NCBI RefSeq assembly: GCF_001983935.1
Contig: NZ_CP017641.1
Span: forward strand, 5,613,001-5,677,000
Length of the DNA: 64,000 nt
Origin: Fuerstiella marisgermanici
GTDB taxonomy: Bacteria; Planctomycetota; Planctomycetia; Planctomycetales; Planctomycetaceae
Direction of reading: 5' to 3'
Below the pieces are notes generated by a model. The model made no database searches, was not told the origin of the DNA, and saw only the letters and a program-made list of their open reading frames with translations. Below are positions 35,514-43,973 of this stretch, in pieces. The position numbers and the translations under genes are program-made. The first letter of the stretch is position 1. Every line of letters starts with the position of its first letter.

Positions 35514-35546
35514 AGAAGCCCGGCTTTTTGGAAAAGCCGGGCTTCT
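35514..35546. terminator. AAGCCCGGCTTTT-type terminator hairpin
   Basis: AGAAGCCCGGCTTTT (35514-35528) and AAAAGCCGGGCTTCT (35532-35546) form a perfect 15-bp stem with a 3-nt loop. It sits after the BON-protein stop (35578, minus strand). It is the best member of a recurring hairpin family. Confidence 0.82.
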
Positions 35547-35577
35547 GGTTCGGTATCTGATTATTCGGACGGTCTGA

Positions 35578-36795
35578 TCAATCGCTGTGCCAGTTCTTTG
35601 GCTGCCACAACCAGTACCAGGCACTCTTCTTCTTTTCGAAGTCAAGCTGCCAGTGACCGTCATCCCACTGCAGTGACACTTCTCGCCATCCCAGTGGTAC
35701 CTGAGGGTACGGGTAGAATGGCCCGATGTACGGCCAGGCACTCGCACTGTACTGCTTCGGATAAGAAACCGCCGCTGAGTTCGGGTATGCCGCGTAGGAA
35801 GGCCATGCGTGTGAAGGCAGGTTCGGATTCGAGTAGTTGCCCGCTCCGCCCATTGCCATTGGAGCGTTAGGAGCTCCCATTGGTGCCCCCATCATGGCAG
35901 GAGCCATCATCGAAGCTGGTCGAACCTGACCCTGAGGTCGTGGTCCGGCACCGTAAGCTGTCTGAGCAATCGGGCCTTTGACTTTCAGGTTGTTACGAAC
36001 ATCCTGAACGCCGGGAATTTCCGAAGCCGCTCGCCCAGCTTCCTGCATCTGCTGAACCGTTGAAACGTCGCCGGCCAGAGTGGCGATGCCATCTTCGTAG
36101 CGAATCTCGACGTCATAACCAACCAGGCCAACGCCAGCCAGTGATGATGCGATGTCCTGAGCGACCGCCTGATTACTGCGACCGGCAGGTTGCTGAGCCG
36201 CTGTCTTGTGAACGATCAGCTCCGAAGCCTGCGATTCCTGTGCAAAGTCAGTCTGGTAGTCCAGTGCTGGCGGAGCAGGAAGCGTTCGCGTTTGTGGCTG
36301 AGCAGCTCGCTGCGGCTGGGCAGACTGAGCTGGCTGAGCCTGTCGGCCCGGCTTCTGAAAGTGAATTCGCTGAATGTCGCGGCTGCCGCCTTCGACTTCG
36401 CTGTAGCTGGCCGGTCGCAGAGCACCGTCTGTCATTCGACCAGCCGTCTGTTGCACCTGACCTTCAGGCACGTAACGCAGGTTGTTGACAACCTGAGTGA
36501 CACCAGGCACTCGTCGAACCGCTTGTTCGGCACGTGCTCGATGAGTCACGTCGCGAACTTTGCCGTCCAGCTTAGCTGTCTCACCACGAACTTCGACCGA
36601 CAGGTCGTAGCCGTTGATGCGAGCCTGCTTGAGGGCTTCAGCAACTTTCTGAGCCTGTTGCTGATTGTGCTGCTTCTGAACCGATCGGGCCGGTGGCAAA
36701 ACCTGCCGCAACCCTGGAATTCCCTCGGCGCCGGCCCAGGCAGGATTGGCTGCCAGAATGCCCAGCACGAGTAACCATTTTCCGTACTTTCGCAT
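35578..36795 (-). CDS. Secreted protein with two BON domains
   Basis: A protein of 405 residues from ATG at 36795, with AGGAGGAGAG just upstream; the frame continues to 37026 but without a signal. The signal peptide is MRKYGKWLLVLGILAANPAWA. BON domain 1 (about 50-125) reads NGYDLSVEVRGETAKLDGKV, then VPGVTQVVNNL. BON domain 2 (about 225-285) reads VGYDVEIRYEDGIATLAGDV, then IPGVQDVRNNL. A Gln/Pro-rich linker separates them. A Met/Ala/Pro-rich region and a Tyr/Trp-rich C-terminus (HWQLDFEKKKSAWYWLWQP) follow. BON domains bind phospholipid or peptidoglycan-associated partners in the envelope. Role inferred as envelope stability. Confidence 0.83.
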   Translation of the reverse strand: MRKYGKWLLVLGILAANPAWAGAEGIPGLRQVLPPARSVQKQHNQQQAQKVAEALKQARINGYDLSVEVRGETAKLDGKVRDVTHRARAEQAVRRVPGVTQVVNNLRYVPEGQVQQTAGRMTDGALRPASYSEVEGGSRDIQRIHFQKPGRQAQPAQSAQPQRAAQPQTRTLPAPPALDYQTDFAQESQASELIVHKTAAQQPAGRSNQAVAQDIASSLAGVGLVGYDVEIRYEDGIATLAGDVSTVQQMQEAGRAASEIPGVQDVRNNLKVKGPIAQTAYGAGPRPQGQVRPASMMAPAMMGAPMGAPNAPMAMGGAGNYSNPNLPSHAWPSYAAYPNSAAVSYPKQYSASAWPYIGPFYPYPQVPLGWREVSLQWDDGHWQLDFEKKKSAWYWLWQPKNWHSD

Positions 36796-37303
36796 GAAAG
36801 CTCTCCTCCTGAGCGGGCGATGAAATTCGCCAGTCGAACGGTGCGAACCGTTTCGGGGCATATCGCCGGATATTGACGGTACTTCGTCGTGAAGTCCAAA
36901 CTTCGAAAGCAACTGAGCTGACCAACTCCGGTCGCCTCCGTCTCTTCCGTGATCCATAATTTCGATGCCTTCACTGACGATGGCCACTGACCGGACTCGC
37001 GCAGATTTAAGACACGTTGGTTTCATCGGTCGCGTAGTGCCGGTTAGATAAACCTTTCTGGTTTTTCGGCCCGTATGAACTGCATCGATTCCGCATTTCC
37101 CGGCAGCAGGGTGGTGACTGGCAAAAATTGCCGGAGCGAGCCTCCATTTGTGATTTCAGATCCCGAATCGCAGACCGCGCCGCTCTGGTCTCAACGTCCA
37201 AACTTCGGGAATCAGGTTCGCCGAGGTAGAAACCGGAGCGCGGCACAGCGACCATTCTTCTGACTTCCAGCCGCTTTGCACATCTTATGTACAGACATCT
37301 CCG
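36796..37303. other. Divergent intergenic region, BON gene and psd
   Basis: 508 bp with no supported gene; short frames here are weak and follow neighbouring start regions. It contains the ribosome-binding site of the BON gene (AGGAGGAGAG on the minus strand) at its left end. No clear promoter or repeat was recognised. Confidence 0.4.
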
Positions 37304-38308
37304 ATGACGGATCGTCAATCCAACACTCCTGACCCTGCGGCCGGCGGTCGCCGCGAACTGATGACGATGGACCCTCAGTTGAAGGATATTCAACCGGGCA
37401 GTGGCGTTGTCATTCACATCGAACAGGCGTGGGGTAGGGTTCGCCGCTGTTGGCTGAGTATCTTCCGGCGCGGGTACGTCAAAAAGATGGAAGCATGCCG
37501 CAAAGGCGACTTCAACCCGTGTCCTCACCCGGTTCTGGACCCGCGCGACCTGAAGTTCCATCAAAATCAGGGTGGCTGGTACTGGGATCGTGAAGACGAT
37601 CCGTTTACGTGGCGCGACAAACTGCCGTTCGCACGAGTCGGCCTGGCAGAACTGCTGCTTATGGGTGGTGGCTTTTTTGTCGCAGCGGCCGCATTCGGCT
37701 GGTGGGCCACACAGGCGGAAGGCACTCTGCAGGTTGTGGCGGCCATTCTGGCAATCGCGGCGGGCGTGATCGGCATTCTTATTACATGGTTCTTTCGCGA
37801 TCCGCATCGTGCGATTTCAACTGAGCCGGGCATGGTGGTGTCGCCGGCCGATGGCAAGATTGTTGAGATCGAAGAACTGGACCACGACGACTTTATTGGT
37901 GGCCCGGCAGTGAAGATTGGAATTTTCCTTTCCATCTTCAACGTGCACATCAATCGGACGCCGGTCGCGGGCCGAGTGATCGGGCTCACCTACAAACCGG
38001 GCAAATACCTGAACGCCCTGCGTCCGGAATCAGCTCGCGAAAACGAACGACTTACCGTTTTGTTTGAGGAAACGGAAGCTCCGTATCGCGGCATGGTGAT
38101 TCGCCAGATTACGGGCGCGATCGCTCGAAGAATTGTGTGCTGGGTCAAACCGGGCGATACACTGGAACGCGGTCAGCAGTTCGGCATGATCAAACTGGGG
38201 TCACGGACGGAACTGTTAATTCCTCGCGAGGACGGTCTGGAAATCAAAACCAAACTCGGCGACAAAGTTCAGGCCGGTTCGTCGATTTTGGCCAAATACA
38301 CCGGGTAG
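37304..38308 (+). CDS. psd: Phosphatidylserine decarboxylase
   Basis: A protein of 334 residues. It decarboxylates phosphatidylserine to phosphatidylethanolamine, using a pyruvoyl group made by self-cleavage. The cleavage motif is KLGSRTELLIPRE near residue 302 (Gly-Ser), a variant of the LGST found in the large enzyme. Upstream motifs are VVSPADGKIVEIE and IGIFLSIFNVHINRTPVAG. Two hydrophobic segments (AELLLMGGGFFVAAAAFGWW and AAILAIAAGVIGILITWFF) anchor it in the inner membrane. A 120-residue N-terminal extension before them is not recognised. The gene lies 4 bp before pssA, which makes its substrate, so the two form an operon in pathway order. Confidence 0.93.
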   Translation: MTDRQSNTPDPAAGGRRELMTMDPQLKDIQPGSGVVIHIEQAWGRVRRCWLSIFRRGYVKKMEACRKGDFNPCPHPVLDPRDLKFHQNQGGWYWDREDDPFTWRDKLPFARVGLAELLLMGGGFFVAAAAFGWWATQAEGTLQVVAAILAIAAGVIGILITWFFRDPHRAISTEPGMVVSPADGKIVEIEELDHDDFIGGPAVKIGIFLSIFNVHINRTPVAGRVIGLTYKPGKYLNALRPESARENERLTVLFEETEAPYRGMVIRQITGAIARRIVCWVKPGDTLERGQQFGMIKLGSRTELLIPREDGLEIKTKLGDKVQAGSSILAKYTG

Positions 38309-38312
38309 CAGC

Positions 38313-39230
38313 GTGGACACTCCAGAAGTCAAACCAAAGAAAACTTCGCGGCAAAAAGCATTTGCCGTGCTGCCCACTCTTCTCACGTTGGGAAATGCCG
38401 TTTGTGGCTTCGGAGCCATCACCATTCTGGCCCGCGTCGGCCCCACATTTGATGTGGTCGGAGGCTATGACCCGGCATTGGAAATGGTCAATGCGGCGAA
38501 GCTGATCTTTCTGGCAATGCTGTTCGACGCCCTCGACGGCAGCGCGGCTCGGCTTACCAATCAGTCCAGTGATTTTGGGGCGATGCTGGACAGCTTGTGC
38601 GATGTCGTCAGTTTTGGCGTTGCGCCCGCGTTCATGATGCTGAAACTGACGGACCCGCGCCATCGCTTGATGGAAACGCTGCAACTGAAGGGCGACTCGG
38701 CTCCCACCGTCGAGCGGATGTTCACAGCGCCGTTCGACTACCCAATTGATGTGCTGTGGCCGATCGCCGCCCTGTTTCTGGCCTGCGCAATCCTTCGCCT
38801 GGCTCGGTTTAACGTGGAAACTGAAGAGGAAGATGACCACAGCGGTTTCAGCGGCCTACCGTCACCCGCCGCAGCGGCCGTGATCGCCAGTTTTCCGATC
38901 GGAGTGGATTCACTCACCAAGAAAGCGTGGGCTGAGCCGGCAGGTGAGATTATTCTGCCCGCCCTTGCTGTGCTTCTGCCGCTGATTACGCTGGCAACGG
39001 CCGTGCTTATGGTGTCTCGCGTCCCTTACCCGCACATTTTCAATCAAATGCTGCGAGGCAGCCAGGGTCGCAAACAATTGCTGCAGCTGGTCTTCACACT
39101 GGCCCTGCTTTCTGCGATCGGCGGAATGACGATCCCCGTCATTTTCTGTTGGTTCGCCTTCGCAGGACCGTGCCAGGCCGTGTGGCGGAAATATGTGAAT
39201 CCGCTGTTTCGGAAATCCTCCGCGACGTAA
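38313..39230 (+). CDS. pssA: CDP-diacylglycerol--serine O-phosphatidyltransferase
   Basis: A protein of 305 residues from GTG 38313, four bases after the psd stop. It makes phosphatidylserine from CDP-diacylglycerol and serine, feeding psd. The CDP-alcohol phosphotransferase motif is FDALDGSAARLTNQSSDFG with AMLDSLCD following (about residues 72-98), which has all the conserved Asp residues. Several transmembrane helices are seen (IDVLWPIAALFLACAILRLA, EIILPALAVLLPLITLATAV, LLQLVFTLALLSAIGGMTI). The length exceeds short PssA forms because of a C-terminal extension of hydrophobic helices. Confidence 0.92.
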   Translation: MDTPEVKPKKTSRQKAFAVLPTLLTLGNAVCGFGAITILARVGPTFDVVGGYDPALEMVNAAKLIFLAMLFDALDGSAARLTNQSSDFGAMLDSLCDVVSFGVAPAFMMLKLTDPRHRLMETLQLKGDSAPTVERMFTAPFDYPIDVLWPIAALFLACAILRLARFNVETEEEDDHSGFSGLPSPAAAAVIASFPIGVDSLTKKAWAEPAGEIILPALAVLLPLITLATAVLMVSRVPYPHIFNQMLRGSQGRKQLLQLVFTLALLSAIGGMTIPVIFCWFAFAGPCQAVWRKYVNPLFRKSSAT

Positions 39231-39599
39231 CGACGCACCTCAGCGTAGATTCGACGCACAACCCGCTTCTGATAACTCTGAAATACAGGGCAACATGCCT
39301 CCATCGACGCTGCATTTGCAGCAGATTCCGCTCTCAGAGACATCCAGCGGGATAATCGCTAAGCGTTCGAACTCCAATTTGCCCTGCGGTAACCACGCTA
39401 ATTGGCGGGGCGGTCGTCCAGCCTTGCTTTTGGCAAAAGCCGGGCTTCTGCTGGTTCGTCGCATGACATTCGACACATTCCTGATAAACTCGCCCCGCAA
39501 CAATCGGCCGCAGTTGCTCTTGCTGGAGTAACCTGAAGGCGGTTTTTCCATTCGCGGCGTCCCCGCTGGACGCTCACTTGTTGCACAGTCATTCAGTCC
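39231..39599. other. Intergenic region with a degenerate terminator hairpin
   Basis: 369 bp between pssA and ribE. It holds an imperfect AAGCCCGGCTT-family hairpin: AGCCTTGCTTTT (39420-39431) against AAAAGCCGGGCT (39435-39446). The left arm is mutated, the right arm matches the family. This probably ends pssA transcription. The ribE promoter should lie after it. No ORF is supported. Confidence 0.5.
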
Positions 39600-40238
39600 A
39601 TGTTTACCGGTCTCGTCGAAGGACAGGGAATTGTCAGGCTCCTGAAACAGGAACCGGCCGGACTGCGCCTCACAATCAGGCCCAACGACGACTGTTTTTC
39701 TGCCACCGAAACTGCCATTGGTGACAGCATCGCCATCTGTGGCTGCTGCCTGACCGTCGTTCAGATTGCCGATGGCAACCTGGATTTCGAAGCGGGCGAA
39801 GAAACGCTTTCGAAAACATCACTTGGTGATTTGGCCGAAGGCAGCACGGTGAATCTGGAACGTTCATTGGCCGTTGGAGCTCGTCTTGGCGGCCACTTTG
39901 TACAGGGTCATGTCGACGGCGTCGCTACTGTCGACCAAATCGATCGCAGCGGCGAATGGGTCGATATGTGGTTTCGAGTGCCCCCGGAAATGACGAACCT
40001 CATGGTGCCCAAGGGCTCCGTGGCGGTTGACGGCATCAGCCTGACGTTGGTCAACGTCGAAGCCGACCGGTTTTCCGTCGCCTTGATTCCTCACACGCTG
40101 GATGTAACAACACTGGGGCAACGTGACATCGGTCAGCGAGTGAACATTGAACTGGATATTTTGGGCAAGTATGTCTCGAAGATGCTGAACGGCGTTAGCC
40201 AGGGCAGCATTTACAACTTCACGAAACGTAATCTGTGA
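39600..40238 (+). CDS. ribE: Riboflavin synthase alpha subunit
   Basis: A protein of 212 residues, normal for this family. It joins two 6,7-dimethyl-8-ribityllumazine molecules into riboflavin. It opens MFTGLVEGQG, the conserved N-terminus. Two lumazine-binding repeats follow: residues 1-95 with GDSIAICGCCLTV and ARLGGHFVQGHVDG, and 100-200 with PKGSVAVDGISLTLV and IPHTLDVTTLG. The last 4 bp overlap rsmA (GTGA), so the two are co-translated although their pathways differ. No FMN riboswitch was recognised upstream. Confidence 0.95.
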   Translation: MFTGLVEGQGIVRLLKQEPAGLRLTIRPNDDCFSATETAIGDSIAICGCCLTVVQIADGNLDFEAGEETLSKTSLGDLAEGSTVNLERSLAVGARLGGHFVQGHVDGVATVDQIDRSGEWVDMWFRVPPEMTNLMVPKGSVAVDGISLTLVNVEADRFSVALIPHTLDVTTLGQRDIGQRVNIELDILGKYVSKMLNGVSQGSIYNFTKRNL

Positions 40239-41146
40239 AAGACGCCAGCCGGCAAACTCGAACCCACCTGATGCAACTGTTTAAGCAGTTTGGCTTCAAC
40301 CCGCGCTCGGACCTGGGTCAGAACTTTTTAATCGATATCAACCTGATCGAGTTCGCTGTTCGCGCAGCCGACATCACAAAGGAAGACGTCGTTCTTGAAG
40401 TCGGCACGGGCACCGGCGGCATGACCACGTTTCTTGCGGAAGAAGCGGGCAAGGTCATCAGCGTCGAAATCGACCGAAATATGTTTGCGCTGGCAACGGC
40501 CGCCACCGAACACTGCGATAATGTCACTCTGATCAACCAGGACATCCTGAAGAACAAAAACACGATCGCTCCGGAAATCACTGAGCTGCTGACGAAGTTG
40601 ATGGACGAGCAGCCGGAAAGCGATTTAAAGCTGGTGGCCAATCTGCCGTACAGCGTGGCGACGCCCGTGATCTCCAATCTAGTCGCATCGGACCTGCCGT
40701 GGCAGAAGATGGTCTGCACCATCCAGCTGGAACTCGGCGAAAAAATGATCGCCGAACCCGGTTCGTCCAACTACGGAGCTCTGTCGGTTTGGATGCAGTC
40801 ACAGTGCAACGTGAAGATTCTGCGTCGTCTGGGGCCGAAGGTATTCTGGCCGCGTCCGGGAGTCGATTCTGCCATCATCAGCATCTGGCGACACGATCGT
40901 CGCGGCGACCGGATCATCGACAAGAAGTTCTTTCTGGACTTTCTGCGACGCATGTTCCACCACCGTCGCAAGTTGATGAGAAGCGTGCTGGTAAGAATGT
41001 ACAGCAAGCAGCTTAGCAAGCCGGAAGTCGACGAACTGATTCAGCAGCAGGAACTGGATTTGGAAACTCGTGCAGAAGCTCTGGACGTACTTACGCTGGT
41101 GAAACTGGGAAACCGGTTTTGCGAGGCGATTCGAGCCAAAGAATAG
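40235..41146 (+). CDS. rsmA: 16S rRNA dimethyladenosine transferase
   Basis: A protein of 303 residues from GTG 40235, overlapping ribE by 4 bp. It dimethylates two adjacent adenosines in helix 45 of 16S rRNA late in small-subunit assembly. Motifs: SDLGQNFLIDINLIEFAVRA at the N-terminus, the SAM loop VVLEVGTGTGGMTTFLAEEA, ISVEIDRNM for ribose binding, and LVANLPYSVATPVISNL with the catalytic NLPY. The C-terminal domain contains FLRRMFHHRRKLMRS. Length and motifs are normal for KsgA/RsmA. Regulation is presumably shared with ribE. Confidence 0.95.
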   Translation: MKDASRQTRTHLMQLFKQFGFNPRSDLGQNFLIDINLIEFAVRAADITKEDVVLEVGTGTGGMTTFLAEEAGKVISVEIDRNMFALATAATEHCDNVTLINQDILKNKNTIAPEITELLTKLMDEQPESDLKLVANLPYSVATPVISNLVASDLPWQKMVCTIQLELGEKMIAEPGSSNYGALSVWMQSQCNVKILRRLGPKVFWPRPGVDSAIISIWRHDRRGDRIIDKKFFLDFLRRMFHHRRKLMRSVLVRMYSKQLSKPEVDELIQQQELDLETRAEALDVLTLVKLGNRFCEAIRAKE

Positions 41147-41251
41147 TCTCATACGACGACCACTTGAGGGCGTTTCGCAGAATTCGCCAGCCAGAGCAGG
41201 GCAGCGTACAGGCCTTGAACCGCCAGGATTGAACAACAGAAGGACGATATC

Positions 41252-42733
41252 ATGCTAGAACGCGTTGCCTACAAGGGCCTGACATTCGACGACGTACTGC
41301 TGGAACCTGGTTACAGCGAAGTCATGCCATCAGATGTGGATCTCAGTTCTCGACTGACCCGCAACATCGCTCTGCACGTGCCGATCGTCAGCAGCCCAAT
41401 GGACACCGTCACGGAAAGTGAAATGGCCATTTCGATGGCGCAACTGGGCGGCATCGGCATCATTCACAAGAACATGTCCATCGAACAGCAGGCGATGGAA
41501 GTCGATCGCGTGAAACGCAGCGAACACGGCGTGATTGTTGACCCGGTCACTTTGCCGCCGGAAACGACCGTCGGTGAAGCATCGCGAATCATGGACGAGC
41601 GCAATATCGGTGGCGTGCCGATTACAGTCGACGGCAAGCTGGTCGGCATCCTCACGCGACGTGACCTGAGATTCCTCGAATCGCGAGATCGGCCGGTCGC
41701 TGAGGTGATGACCAAGGATAAGCTGATTACTGCACAGGAGAACACCAGTTTAGAAGACGCAGAACGGATTCTGCTGGAAAACAGAGTCGAGAAACTGCTG
41801 CTGGTGGACGATCAATATCAACTGAGAGGCTTGATAACGATCAAGGACATCGACAAGAACGTGCAGTTTCCGCAGGCGTCGAAAGATCACCGGGGAAGAT
41901 TGCGTGTCGGCGCAGCGGTGGGCGTCCATGATCTGGACCGAGTGACTCAACTCATCGAAAAAGGCGTCGATGTTCTCGTTGTCGACAGTGCTCACGGGCA
42001 CTCGAAAAACGTTATCGAGACCATTCAGGCGATAAAAAAGGAATTTGAAATCGATGTCATTGCCGGAAATGTGGCAACGGCAGAAGGAACCAAAGCTTTG
42101 GCGGACGCTGGAGCCGATGGAATAAAAGTCGGAATCGGTCCCGGTTCGATCTGCACCACGCGGATCATTTCCGGAGTCGGCGTTCCTCAACTGACGGCCA
42201 TTGCCAATGCGGCAAGGGCGTTGGAAGGTTCAGGCGTGCCGGTCATTGCCGATGGCGGCATTCGATACAGCGGAGACATGACAAAAGCACTAGCCGCCGG
42301 AGCATGGTCAGTAATGATCGGTGGTTTGTTGGCGGGTGTGGATGAAAGTCCTGGTGAGATGATTCTTTACCAGGGGCGAAGCTTCAAACGATACCGTGGC
42401 ATGGGATCGATGGGAGCAATGGTGAAGGGAAGCAGCGAACGCTACCGCCAAAGTAAGGTGGATAGCAAGGACAGTTCCAAGCTGGTTCCCGAAGGAGTGG
42501 AAGGGCGAGTTCCGTACAAGGGCGGTTTGCAGCCATTGCTGTACCAACTCACGGGCGGACTGCGATCCGGCATGGGCTATGTCGGAGTTAATACGATTCA
42601 GGATATGCGAACGAAGGCTCGATTCATCGAGATTTCGGCGGCTTCGGTTAGGGAAAACCATCCACATGATATCGCAATCACTCAGGAAGCACCGAATTAC
42701 TCGGTCGAGCATTCTTCAGACAGTCACGGCTAA
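41252..42733 (+). CDS. guaB: Inosine-5'-monophosphate dehydrogenase
   Basis: A protein of 493 residues, normal for bacterial IMPDH. It oxidises IMP to XMP with NAD, the first step of GMP synthesis. The TIM barrel opens [18 protein letters not shown]. Two CBS domains (about residues 95-205) are inserted, e.g. [20 protein letters not shown]. The catalytic Cys lies in [18 protein letters not shown] near residue 305. [20 protein letters not shown] and [10 protein letters not shown] complete the IMP site. ATG 41252 has AGAAGGA upstream. It stands 105 bp after rsmA; the following envelope gene starts about 20 bp after it. Confidence 0.96.
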   Translation: MLERVAYKGLTFDDVLLEPGYSEVMPSDVDLSSRLTRNIALHVPIVSSPMDTVTESEMAISMAQLGGIGIIHKNMSIEQQAMEVDRVKRSEHGVIVDPVTLPPETTVGEASRIMDERNIGGVPITVDGKLVGILTRRDLRFLESRDRPVAEVMTKDKLITAQENTSLEDAERILLENRVEKLLLVDDQYQLRGLITIKDIDKNVQFPQASKDHRGRLRVGAAVGVHDLDRVTQLIEKGVDVLVVDSAHGHSKNVIETIQAIKKEFEIDVIAGNVATAEGTKALADAGADGIKVGIGPGSICTTRIISGVGVPQLTAIANAARALEGSGVPVIADGGIRYSGDMTKALAAGAWSVMIGGLLAGVDESPGEMILYQGRSFKRYRGMGSMGAMVKGSSERYRQSKVDSKDSSKLVPEGVEGRVPYKGGLQPLLYQLTGGLRSGMGYVGVNTIQDMRTKARFIEISAASVRENHPHDIAITQEAPNYSVEHSSDSHG

Positions 42734-42755
42734 GCTGCAGGCATCGGCAAACCGC

Positions 42756-43874
42756 TTGCGCACAGCGTCTCGCTTCACAGCAAGGTTGTGCTGCATCGCC
42801 GGACTAAGTGCTGCAGTTGCCGGTTCGGCCGTTGGTGAAGACGACGATTTGCCGTGGCTGGAACCGATCAATCAGCCGCCCGTGTCGTCGTTTGTCGGAA
42901 CGCCCATCGCCACACAACAGGCTGTTTCAGAAAGCCGCACCGCATTCATCGAAGAGCGGTCCGCTCGACGACAGGCACTCATTCAGCAGTTGTCGTCGTC
43001 CAGTGATATGACGGTCAACAACGTACTGCTGACCAACGGCGACGATTCGACCACAGGCGTCGTGAAGATCGCCGACCTAACTCCAACGCCGGACACCTTG
43101 TCGGTACCGCCCGCCCCAGCATTGCCGCACGCATCGATCGGCACTGGCCCGATCACTGAACGAAGCAGCGATCTGCAACCGTTGCGACAGGGACGAAACG
43201 TTCAGAAATACCGTCGGGCAGACGGAAACATCGTCAAACACAACAGCCGTCGTGGCACCACAAAAGTGAAACAGCCCGGCGGATTCCTCAGTCACTTTTT
43301 CGAGTTCCACGACCCGGAACTCGAACGCTTCGATCCCGATGACTACGAAATGCCAATCCTGCTGGTTGCCGCCAGCGAGGAACAGGACGAAGGTGTCGTC
43401 GACATGAACGACGGCGAGCGAAAAGGCCCGATGCTGCGGAAGCTGACCAACATTCAGCCCACTCTCGATTACGCATGGGGCGACTGGGAGAAAGAAGAAC
43501 TACCGACCGATTTCTACGATCGGATGGACAACGGACCGTACTTCGAATCGGAAGCTCCGCGAACAGTTCTGCAGTGGGCACCGACGAACCTTTGGTATCA
43601 CCCACTGTATTTCCAGGACGTCGGCCTCGAACGCTACGGACACACCCACAAGCCGTGGATTCAGCCGTTTGTGTCCTCCGGACGTTTCTTTGGACAAGCC
43701 GTTGGGTTGCCGTACCAGATGGTGCTGCATCCGCCGAAGTCGCGTGAATTCGCTCTGGGCTATTACCAGCCAGGCGAATGGGCTCCGAAGCTCAGGTATC
43801 AGATTCCGTTTAACGAAGAAGCAGCGGCAACGGAATTTCTGTGGGTCACTGGTCTGATCCTGCTGGTCCCATAG
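42756..43874 (+). CDS. Secreted planctomycete protein of unknown function
   Basis: A protein of 372 residues. The frame is open upstream into guaB, but TTG 42756 gives a compact signal peptide (basic LRTASRFTAR, then LCCIAGLSAAVAGSAVG), so it is preferred. ATG 42666, inside guaB, is the alternative. After the signal comes a Ser/Thr/Pro-rich region. The C-terminal 150 residues are Trp/Tyr-rich and look like a folded domain (TLDYAWGDWEKEELP, APTNLWYHPLYFQDVGLERY, LPYQMVLHPPKSREFALGYY). I recognise no domain. A strong terminator follows at 43911. Position after guaB may be fortuitous. Confidence 0.62.
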   Translation: MRTASRFTARLCCIAGLSAAVAGSAVGEDDDLPWLEPINQPPVSSFVGTPIATQQAVSESRTAFIEERSARRQALIQQLSSSSDMTVNNVLLTNGDDSTTGVVKIADLTPTPDTLSVPPAPALPHASIGTGPITERSSDLQPLRQGRNVQKYRRADGNIVKHNSRRGTTKVKQPGGFLSHFFEFHDPELERFDPDDYEMPILLVAASEEQDEGVVDMNDGERKGPMLRKLTNIQPTLDYAWGDWEKEELPTDFYDRMDNGPYFESEAPRTVLQWAPTNLWYHPLYFQDVGLERYGHTHKPWIQPFVSSGRFFGQAVGLPYQMVLHPPKSREFALGYYQPGEWAPKLRYQIPFNEEAAATEFLWVTGLILLVP

Positions 43875-43910
43875 TCGACCAAAAGTCAGTTTGAATTGCT
43901 CCAAACAGTA

Positions 43911-43942
43911 GAAGCCCGGCTTTTCAGAAAGCCGGGCTTCTT
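43911..43942. terminator. AAGCCCGGCTTT-type bidirectional terminator
   Basis: AGAAGCCCGGCTTT (43911-43924) and AAAGCCGGGCTTCT (43929-43942) form a perfect 14-bp stem with a 4-nt loop. It lies between two converging genes (stops at 43874 and 43974) and can serve both. Confidence 0.85.
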
Positions 43943-43973
43943 CGTGTTCCGATTTCAGGCAAACCGCTTGTCG